A stretch of DNA of 64,000 bases, taken from assembly GCA_037951165.1 (NCBI GenBank), contig JBBDHG010000014.1, forward strand, positions 7,022,001 through 7,086,000. Direction: 5' to 3'. Source of the DNA: Lophius americanus. Lineage: Eukaryota; Chordata; Actinopteri; Lophiiformes; Lophiidae. The notes beneath the pieces are model-generated. The model did not search any database and was not told the origin of the DNA. It saw only the letters and a program-made list of their open reading frames with translations. The position numbers and the translations under genes were made by a program. Of this stretch, positions 48,761 through 64,000 are shown piece after piece. Each line of letters begins with the position of its first letter. Positions within the stretch are counted from its first letter, which is position 1.

Positions 48761-50490
48761 TCTTAATAGTCTGTGTGCCTGAGTTTGAAGCACAGTTAAA
48801 ATATGCGAAATAGAAGTAGAGTTTTTTTAAGTTGAGAATTGAATCTTTGCCATGGATACAAATTTAACTAATATAGTGAATTGTCATGGTTTCTTATGAG
48901 ATACTTTTTTGCAATTTCTGGTTACGCTGCTCATTTCCATTTTTGAATGTATAATTTGCATAAATTCTGTAAAAGTGATCCAGGAGAAACGGTGGTAAGA
49001 AGATAAAGGTCACAGAGTAGCAGACTGTGTGCTGCACACTCAGGCACACAGAGTAATCTATCTGTGATTGATGCTCAGCAGCCTTTCTCTTCTGCAAACC
49101 TGCATGTTGACGTGAAGCAGCAGAAGTTCAATCAGTCACAGACTTTTGGCAAATAAGCAAATTAGTAGCTGGAGTAGAGGGGTGGCCTTGGGTTATAGTA
49201 GAGTGCAGAGAGGTATTCTACTATAAACACGATGCCTGCCATGCAAAGCAGCATCATCACGAGACGGCAGCTGTGCGTCCCAAAAAACACCAGCATACCT
49301 GCATGCATCGCTGATACCCAGCTGAGATATCCAGGAGGAGACTTAAGCAACTACTCTGTGACATGAGATGTGACAGCAGGAACAGTCAGTGGCCTTTTCA
49401 CTAATGCTGAATATTCACAGAATGTCATGTATTTGACGGCATCGAGCCCACATGGCGCGGATCAGTCTGGACAATCATGCCGGTTTGAAACAGCCACAAC
49501 AGCGACTGTTTGCATGATATTTGCCTGAGCTATTTGCGAATTAACACCTAGCGTGTGTATTCAGCGTGGTCAGTCTCTCAGCCAATAACGTCATGGCTTC
49601 CTTCAAAGGCAGATAGAGGAAGCAGTACAATCCCAAACAGGAGTCTGACTGGATACAATATATGCCACCCTGTGTGGAATGTCAAAACAGAGATTTCAAA
49701 CCTCTTAGATAAAAGACTGAAAAATAAAACAGGAGAGTAAAGCAAAGAAAAACTGCAAACTTGTGGTCTTTTATCTCTTGCCAGTCCCTTTTTTTTGGAC
49801 CTGATTCTTAGGATTAATTAATCATTTGCACCAAAGTCAGACAACCGAATGTTCTATGTGCCTGCTGACATCAACCAGCTCTGTTGGTTTAAAACTGCCC
49901 CCCCACCACCTGGAGTTCTACACACCTTTGGTTACTTAGAGGTTATATTTACAAAATATACACAGAAAAATATAGGGTTACTTGCCAGAGCATATAGTAC
50001 AGTTATACAGCTGTCCGTAAATATTTCTCCCATGATTATCCTTTCTAAAAGTAAATCTGCGGGTAAAGATAGCTGGAACGTGACAAGGTGCAACTAGGAC
50101 AACATGGCCACCAGAGCCGGGCTGCAGTCAAACGCAGAGACTCGCAGAGAGAGAGACAGCAGACAAACATGAGGAAGAAATCTGCTCCGCTACACTGAAC
50201 TGAACCAGTTCACATGGAAAGAAAGTTTAAGCTCAGCTTCAAGAGAGCTGCTGTATGTCGTTGATTTAAAGTAAATGTTTACGTCACTTATACTACGTAC
50301 AGTTTAAACCTGTTTTCTTTCTTTCTTTCCTTGGAAATGATATTCCCCTAAAAAAAACGAAAAGCAATACTCATACAGACGTAGACATTTCGACTGGAAC
50401 CTGATATTTTCATGTGAGGATATGATTAATATGTTTGACATTGAATGAAAACACTTAATGTCATTGTGTGTCTTTACAGTGTTGTGATCT

Positions 50491-50556
50491 ACAGGGGGCG
50501 TTTTTTCAGTCGCCCCCTGTCAGGTACACCTGCCACTGACCATGGAGAAAAAACGC
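50491..50556. repeat. Nested inverted repeats
   Basis: ACAGGGGGCG and CGCCCCCTGT form a 10-bp stem around ten bases (50,491-50,520). GGCGTTTTTTC at 50,498 is also mirrored by GAAAAAACGCC at 50,546-50,556. The two pairings exclude each other. Confidence 0.85.
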
Positions 50557-51224
50557 CACGGTCACCTACACTGTAAAAAGAGAGAACTGATTAGAAATTA
50601 AAAAAAATAATTCCATCAGGTATTGTTAACTTAAGTTCATTAATTGGGCTAACTAAAATGATGCTATTATTAAGTTTCGGTTAATTTAAGCTAAAATTTA
50701 GTTTTGTATCCCATCCCAAGATTTGACCTTATTGTTAAAAATTAAGTTTTGAAAAAAAACGGTGTACTTATTATCTATTTATCCACCTAAGAAACTAGCC
50801 AACATTTTTGGGCATCACAGCAGTGTAGTGTGCATCACAGTTCTTTCATGGCAAAAAGGTTCCGGGTTTATTCAACCTCTGAACTGACGATTAATCCAGT
50901 GTGTATCCTCCTTTTTGCTCTTTAGTTAATGCAACATTTTATAATAATAATAACATTGACGCAAAATTCGAAGCCTTAACCAAACTTGAGAGAAACTAAA
51001 AACTTAGGTGTAAAGAATATCACCATTTAATGCGTGTTTAATTCAAAGTGAGCTTATTTTCAGTGCACAACTGTGCCCCAGTGTGTTTAGTCACTTCATC
51101 CTGAGTGTGTTGTTCATCACTACACAAGGAAATGACAAGAAAAGGGAAATGCACACTTTAAATGACACTGATATATATCCTGTGAAACTGGAGGAAGAAC
51201 GTGCTTCAATAAGCTAACAGCATT

Positions 51225-51420
51225 AAAGGGATAGCCTGGCATTTTTAGAAAGGTGCTCCTTTCCTTTTGTGCAGAAGGCTAGATGTTCCGAGAGATACCG
51301 CTCTGCTAAATCTGAAGTTACAGCCAGGAGACGAGAGCTAGCAGTACTGTCTGCAACCCCAACAAAATGTTTGTTTAGATTCTCGTTCATGCAGGTCGTG
51401 GGACTCCTTGAAAACTGAGT
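51225..51420 (+). repeat. Interspersed repeat fragment
   Basis: It starts ATTAAAGGGATAGCCTGGCA and continues with GGCTAGATGTTCCGAGAGAT and CTGTCTGCAACCCCAACAAA. This wording recurs as an interspersed repeat in fish genomes. I could not define its far end. Confidence 0.5.
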
Positions 51421-53135
51421 TTGAAGAAACTGGACTTCTATTTTGAGCAAAATGCAAACATTAGATCAATGCCCGGTTCAGACTACATGATACTTATGGA
51501 CCGTTGTACGGTCTACAAGGGTCTATCAAGATTCATCAAGGTCGTGGTCAGCGACCCCAGCGTCAGTAATTTGTGGCGACTGTTTGTAGCGACACTACAA
51601 TTTTGACCAACAGTGCTCTTGTATCACTCTTGCGGTCTTCCTTCAGTTATACAGTGAAAAGGCAGGATTATCTTTGACACATTTAAACTGACCTTTCTTC
51701 TTTACCATCATTCCACCCATTAGCGCCAACACTCCAGAGTCTACTCGCCGCTACGTTTGTGTCCACCGTGTCGTCCAATTGGTCAACTTCAGAACATGTT
51801 CTGGTTCCGACATGCTACACTTCCCAGAGCGGAGTCGAGGAGCGTCCAGTTCGTTTAATGTGTCATACTTTAAGACTCGACCCCCTCCATGTGCAACCTG
51901 ACAGAAGGAATTTGTCGATAATAACCAGATCACTTTAAACTCGGGCTACGATCGTGTCGTCTGTACCAGGCATTAAACAATAACTGATTGTACATTTCCA
52001 AAAATACATCAGAAGCCCGCTAGTCGAGCTTTTGTCAAGGCCCAAACCTCTATCTCACAATATTTAAGATGGTGAAGAAAATGATGGATCTGACTGTTTG
52101 TTCTCATCCTATATACCTCATCCTCCCACTAACTTTCATTGAAATCTGTTGAGAAGTGGAGGAGTAGTTTATAAAAACCTTCAATGAGTGAAACATTTCA
52201 GTCGTGGCCACACAAACAACCGTCCCACCAAGTTTCAGGACAAACCGCTATGTCATGTTTTGTGACAAAGCAATAAAACACATGTCTTTGGTGGAAATGG
52301 ACTCCATAGTGGATTTAGAAGGAGTCGAATGAGGAATAAGGTGATGGCTTTGCCGTTCACATTTAAGCTAACCAACTGTTGGCTGTAGATTAATTTTGAC
52401 TGTACAGATGTGAGATTGATCATCTTCTTTGGGCAAGACTGTATTTTTTGGGTTGAATTTTGTCATATCATGTTGAGGACATAAACGATTCCCCTCCTCT
52501 AAGCAACCTGAGCGGTCTGAGAAGTGTTTCTTGTTAATGTAATACTGAACAAAATGTAGTCATTTATCAAAATCAATGTTGATGCTTATCATTGATTTGT
52601 TTCACAATGACCTGATTACAAAAAAATAATATACTTGGCACTTAGTTTATCATTTTCATCATCGCAATCATTTTTGTCCTTTAAAAAACAGGGGCCTCAT
52701 GTAATCAAAGTAGTATTTAAAAGGCTAAAATGTGTTATTTTTTTTGTATTTCTATTTTACTTTTATGTGAAGAACACGATTTTTGGCAAAACACATCTGA
52801 TCTGTCGCTCTGTCTGATCTGTTATGGACAGACTCTGCTCTTGTGGTCCAGATCCATACATGTATTTCCTGTCCAACAGCTATTGGACAATCAGAAATAA
52901 CCTGACATAAATAATAGCCCTATCTCGCAGTGGAGGATACAGTTTCTCTACAGCATTTCGGCTCTCTGACCTTGCCTTCAAACTCCCAAATTCTCCACTT
53001 GTATAATGTCAAAGAGGATGCCTCTCTCTGTTTGCCATCTTATAGGTCTGACTGAGATTGACGGCAGAAAAGTTCAGAGTTCAACCCCCCCCTGGCAGAG
53101 CTATAAACAGATCAGTGGAGGTTGTGGGGGGTTTT

Positions 53136-53192
53136 CTCTATCTCCCTCTCTCCCTCCCTCTCTCTTTCTCTCCCTCTCTCTCTCTCTCTCTG
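53136..53192. repeat. CT-rich microsatellite
   Basis: A run of TCTCCCTCTCTCCCTCCC followed by pure (CT)n, about 55 bases, roughly 480 bases downstream of the fgf4 stop codon. Confidence 0.95.
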
Positions 53193-53463
53193 TGACAGTA
53201 AGATGATACTGTTTCAATTAGCCTCCAGTGCCACACAAAAGAGCCGGAGCGTCGGGCAATCAACACCACTTCTCAAAACTCTCGGCCTCATTTCTCTTTT
53301 CAGGCCAAAAAAAGGTCCTGTTGTTGTTGGATAGAAAAACCCCAGTGATGTTATAAATGCCTCCTATGTACTGCTGAGTATTTACAACTCTTAAAGACAG
53401 GATTTCGTTCAGTAGCAGCAAATATATGATAAATTAGAAAATGTCATAAATAAGGCATCTTGG

Positions 53464-53471
53464 ATTTTAAT
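53464..53471 (-). promoter_or_regulatory. fgf4: Weak candidate fgf4 poly(A) signal
   Basis: ATTAAA on the minus strand (53,466-53,471), about 200 bases after the fgf4 stop. It is the commonest variant of AATAAA but frequent by chance in this AT-rich DNA. Confidence 0.2.
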
Positions 53472-53667
53472 AACTTTACAGTGAAAAGACAATTCCTACT
53501 AAAAAATTTAAAAAAACTACTGTTAAACATAAATAAAAGAAGAATACAAAGGAAAAGATCAAATATGACACACTTCTATAAAGCTTGGAGTGAAAGTGCA
53601 TCATGGTCTGGAGTCCCCCACCCTGCCCCCCTTCTCCATATTGAGGTGAAGTCTATTTATGAGGCCA

Positions 53668-60475
<6,808 letters not shown>

Positions 60476-60643
60476 CCCGGCTCTGGCTCTGGAAACGGCC
60501 TCCTTGCGTGTGACTTTCCAATGAAGCGCGGTTAGGAAAAAAGAGGAGCGTGTGGAAGTTGCGCTCATTCCCAGACCGACAGGCGCACTGGCTTCAGCGC
60601 CGGAGCAACATTGATCTGCATGAAGGCTATGCAGCCATGCCTC

Positions 60644-60653
60644 TATATTTATA
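60644..60653 (-). promoter_or_regulatory. fgf4: fgf4 TATA box
   Basis: TATAAATATA on the minus strand, 169 bases before the fgf4 ATG. It places transcription start near 60,615 and gives a 5' UTR of about 140 bases that contains upstream ATGs (one at 60,564, in frame). The position is seen; promoter function is inferred. Confidence 0.7.
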
Positions 60654-60774
60654 CCTACAGACACATTACATCACAGCTCCACACTTAGAAGACAGCCACC
60701 AAGTTCTATCTGAGGTCCAGGCGCTGCAGACACGACCCGACGGACCTCTAAAATCCATAATCCACGACATGCTG

Positions 60775-61135
60775 TTCATTTTCTCACATATTGTGAGTCC
60801 TAGATATTTAGCTTGTGGGAACGAGAGATGTATCTTCTTATTATCTCGTGCGCACAAGTTATCTCGTGGGAACCATTCATCATGTTGTGGGAACAAGATA
60901 TGTTTCTTGAGGGGAAAAGAGATATATCTTATTTTGTGCGACCAAGTTATCATGTTGGAACAGGATATTTATTTTGTGGCACAATTTATGATATTTTTGG
61001 GAACAAGATATTATGTGTCACAAGTGAGTTTCTTGTGGGAACAAGCTATTTATCTTGTGTTACAAGTTATGATCATTTGGGAACAAAATATGTACCCTGT
61101 GGCACAAGTTATTATATTGTAGGAATCAAAGGATT
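60775..61135. repeat. Degenerate tandem repeat upstream of fgf4
   Basis: Variants of CTTGTGGGAACAAGATAT and TTATCTTGTGGCACAAGTTA alternate about every 35-45 bases for some 360 bases. Open frames of up to 190 residues here are produced by the repeat and are not protein-like. Confidence 0.8.
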
Positions 61136-64000
61136 TATTTTGTTTTAATACTGTGTCCGCAAGAAAACAGTATTTTTTTTTGGTCTTTCAATTTGTCAGT
61201 GATTAACCACATTCTTTCTCAGTAAAGGTCTGTCGGTTCCTACGTGGTTGTTGTTGCACGGGGGCAGTAATTAATGAAACACACTGCGGGTGAAGATGTG
61301 TGGCTGTTAGTATCCATCGAACCCGAGCAGAATAAAACCTGACCCACCTTGTTGCTCTTCTATTTGTAATAAAGATGCAAAAGGTAATAACTTGAACACA
61401 AGATTCAAAAATTCTTCCTTACAGGACTTTGGGAGCTCAGACTTTGTTGAAATGAAATAATAGCTGTCTTATCTGAGGGTGAAGTCAGGAGCAAAAATAG
61501 AGGGTTTGTTGGAATAATAATAAAAAAGGCATCTTTGTGTGAGGTTTCACTATCAGCAGCAGAATATCATAATTTATGTATGGGAGGATGTCAAATAGGA
61601 AACGGAATATGGTATCGAGACAGGAGACAGTTCTATAAATGAACAATAACAGGAAAAAACACAGGTCCAATTCAGCCAAATGAAATCGCTCTAACTTAAG
61701 ACGGGTACGAGGGAAACCATGTTCCGGACCCTTATAGAAAACAATGGTCAGACTAAATAGAAAGTTTGCAGAGTTCTGACATCACAACTGAAACACTCTT
61801 CAAGTGTGTCAAGTGTCATGTGCGTCGATAGCCCGTGTGTCATGCTCTCAAAAAGTAATGCCTTTATCTACTACTTCATCAAGACATGTCAACCATCTCC
61901 ACAAAACTGAGTGCAGTTGGATATCATTTTCCTATCATTACTAAGAATAGAAAATCAATCTGCCTTTGTGGAACCAACATGACTGTATTGGGTAATTGCA
62001 GCATAATTATCTGTTAAACACGGAATAGGAGTCTCCTACAATAAAATAGTTTGATCATTTTGTCTGAATATATATACATATAATATATGCATTTATATAA
62101 GCCCTTAATTTAAAAGATTTATCAGGAGCTGGATAAAAAGATTTTTTTTTAGTGGAACCAGTTTACATAATAAATTCAAGTAAATTCACCACACTATTTT
62201 TTTCAATGCAGAAAAGCTTGGAAATACAGGATGGCAGAAAGCTGCCACACACTCAAGAAAGGGAACTCGGTGAGTTGAGTAATTGAATAAATTCACATAT
62301 GCCTTTTTTAATGAATACTTAATATTAATAATAATAATACATTTTATTTACAACGCACTTTACATTTGTATCAAATCTGAAAGTGCTAGATCTATGTCAA
62401 CGTGGAATCGTAGCCCACTCAAGCAGGTGTAACCTGAAATTAAGACTTGTTAGACCAAAGAAATATGATTGGTTTCAAATGACTTTAAGGTTTTGAGTGA
62501 ATCTCACAGTTACAATTACGTTTGCCCAAGATCAGTTCATGTAGAACTAAAAACAGTTAATTAAAGCAAAAATAAATAGAGTTTTGTTAAATTTATGCTG
62601 CTCAGTTTAGGTAGCTGTAGGGTTTAACAGAGAATGCTGCTATTGCCCAATACAGTCATGTCTGCAGCCTATGTCACACATAGGTATGATATTTTTCATT
62701 TTAATAAGGTTATTAAATTAAACCTAATACAATTCCATTTGGTAAAATTTTTTAACCGTATCTGGATTAAGTCAGTTAAAAAAAATATTATTTTTGGAGT
62801 GTAGTACAAACTTAATGTGCTTGACTGATTAAGGTAAAACACAAGTTGTGTCAAATCAATCATATTTTGTCGGACTATTAAGTCTCTTTTTGAAGTGATA
62901 CTTCATAAATCTTAAAAAGCTACCTGATACATATTAATTTAATTACGCTTCAGTTTATCTTTTTTGATTCAAAGAACAGAATTCACTTTACAACAGTGTC
63001 TATTTTTTGTTCTGGAAATAAAATTAGCTTGCAAGACATGGAAATGAATGTATTTAATTACTTTTACACATAAATAATCTTGAAGAGATTGTGTTAATTA
63101 CGAAATCATTGTATCCATTGTTTGATGTTATTCAGTCAGCATTTATTGACTATTCTAATATAGGATTTGTAATTAGTTCCCCACAGCAACGGAACGGGAG
63201 CCTTAAATGCTTCTGGCACATAATAGATTGTAGTTGAACTGATTAGTTGATTGAATTATGACAGCGACCAGTGCTGGTGCTGCAGGTCTTTGATAGGTCA
63301 TCCCTGACAGTCTTTCGGATGCACCAGTGCATCACTTTCAAATTTCAAAAACTCAATAGCTTAGCCTCCCTTTATTTCAGCGTCTCATCGCTGCTCTCAT
63401 CCCTGCTTGACCTGTGTCGAGTGCTAACATTTACCCTCTCTGCTGAGTGTCCCATTATGTGTCTCTGGGTTGGAGGACTGGAGGTCTTCCCTCTCTGTCA
63501 GCCCACAGAGGCAGATCTTTTGATCTCCAAGGTGGCTCTGTCCTGCTCCTCGTTGACCATGCATGAAACGTTTTCTCACGTTCACATTTGGCTGATCTTC
63601 AATCTACAGCAGCATTGTTTCATTGTGTGGTGAAAGCAGCTCCATGAATGCTGCCGCATCTCAAAGAAAAAGTTCTTGAGGCCCCTAGTTGAGGACAAGC
63701 AAGCTCCCAATATGGCTAACCCATTGCCATGACTCCCAGTTCTCCCCGGTGTGTTCATGTCTCTCTATATTGTTTCTCTCCTCCTCTGCCGCATGTGTGG
63801 CAGTGGGTGGGGCCTCACACACCTGACAGCGGGCCTGGCTCCACACCTGTCTCTCATCCACTTAGCTGCAGGACAAGAACCCTAACTTTCCAACCATGCC
63901 TCGCCAGATTATTCGGAAAACTTGTTGTGGCTATATCGGTCGAGACTTTTGCGTCATACATTTGTAACTGAGTTTTTTCCCTTTGCGGCCCTCTCAACAT
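61136..64000. other. Gene-free stretch upstream of fgf4
   Basis: No exon was recognised. 61,150-63,200 is AT-rich, with (ATAT) and AAT microsatellite patches (62,070-62,090; 62,325-62,345). 63,270-63,960 is richer in G+C and has open frames, but I see no splice sites or protein similarity. It could hold regulatory DNA or a retroelement end. Confidence 0.5.

Larger units (their letters stand above)
42000..53460. other. Gene-free interval between fgf4 and fgf19
   Basis: About 11.5 kb with no supported gene. It contains CA-rich microsatellite DNA (44,045-44,180), a minus-strand LINE (45,235-46,130), and a retroelement 3' fragment (46,960-47,420). A 23-bp minisatellite (48,561-48,760), an inverted repeat at 50,491-50,520, an interspersed repeat (51,225-51,420) and a CT microsatellite (53,136-53,192) also lie here. 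FGF loci often keep enhancers in such intervals, but none can be named from one sequence. Confidence 0.6.

Noticed and set aside
60550..61148. A 190-codon plus-strand open frame upstream of fgf4
   Set aside because: It overlaps the fgf4 5' UTR and TATA box in antisense and then runs through a degenerate tandem repeat. No domain was seen.

Overview
The window is vertebrate genomic DNA, almost certainly from a ray-finned (teleost) fish. Genes are split by GT-AG introns. The DNA is AT-rich and crowded with decayed non-LTR retrotransposons, a tRNA-derived SINE, inverted-repeat elements and microsatellites. The proteins that can be read are vertebrate FGF and BCL2-family proteins. There are no bacterial-style operons, CRISPR arrays or rRNA genes.

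Three intact protein-coding genes can be assembled exon by exon. (1) A six-exon BAX-type pro-apoptotic gene lies on the + strand at 19,571-26,856 (204 residues, with BH3, BH1, BH2 and a C-terminal membrane anchor). (2) fgf19 lies on the - strand at 41,753-37,043 (three coding exons, 203 residues, endocrine-FGF C-terminal tail). (3) fgf4 lies on the - strand at 60,475-53,668 (three coding exons, 188 residues). Both FGF genes share the same intron phases and an identical 104-base middle exon, and each has a TATA box upstream of its ATG. fgf4 and fgf19 run head-to-tail, as in the conserved vertebrate FGF3-FGF4-FGF19-CCND1 block. The other members of that block are not in the window.

Layout. 1-9.5 kb: repeats (L2 tail, A/T palindrome, DDE-integrase transposon relic) and a decayed partial duplicate of the 3' half of the bax gene at 6.8-9.2 kb, split by a LINE insertion. 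9.5-19.4 kb: no gene; L2 3' end, LINE relics and inverted repeats. 19.4-26.9 kb: bax, with a LINE fragment in intron 3 and a 33-bp minisatellite in intron 4. 26.9-36.3 kb: no gene; the parent sequence of the duplicate's 3' flank and a longer L2 copy at 30.7-32.4 kb. 36.3-42 kb: fgf19. 42-53.5 kb: no gene; LINE relics and a 23-bp minisatellite. 53.5-60.7 kb: fgf4, with a SINE in intron 2 and a large CA repeat in intron 1. 60.7-64 kb: a degenerate tandem repeat beside the fgf4 promoter, then unassigned DNA.

I found no convincing new multi-gene system. The points most worth a second look are the broken bax duplicate and its LINE, the pair of same-orientation L2 tails flanking bax, the bax-fgf19 adjacency, the 33-bp minisatellite that is open in several frames on both strands, and several near-perfect hairpins. 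All calls come from reading the sequence; no alignments or database searches were run.
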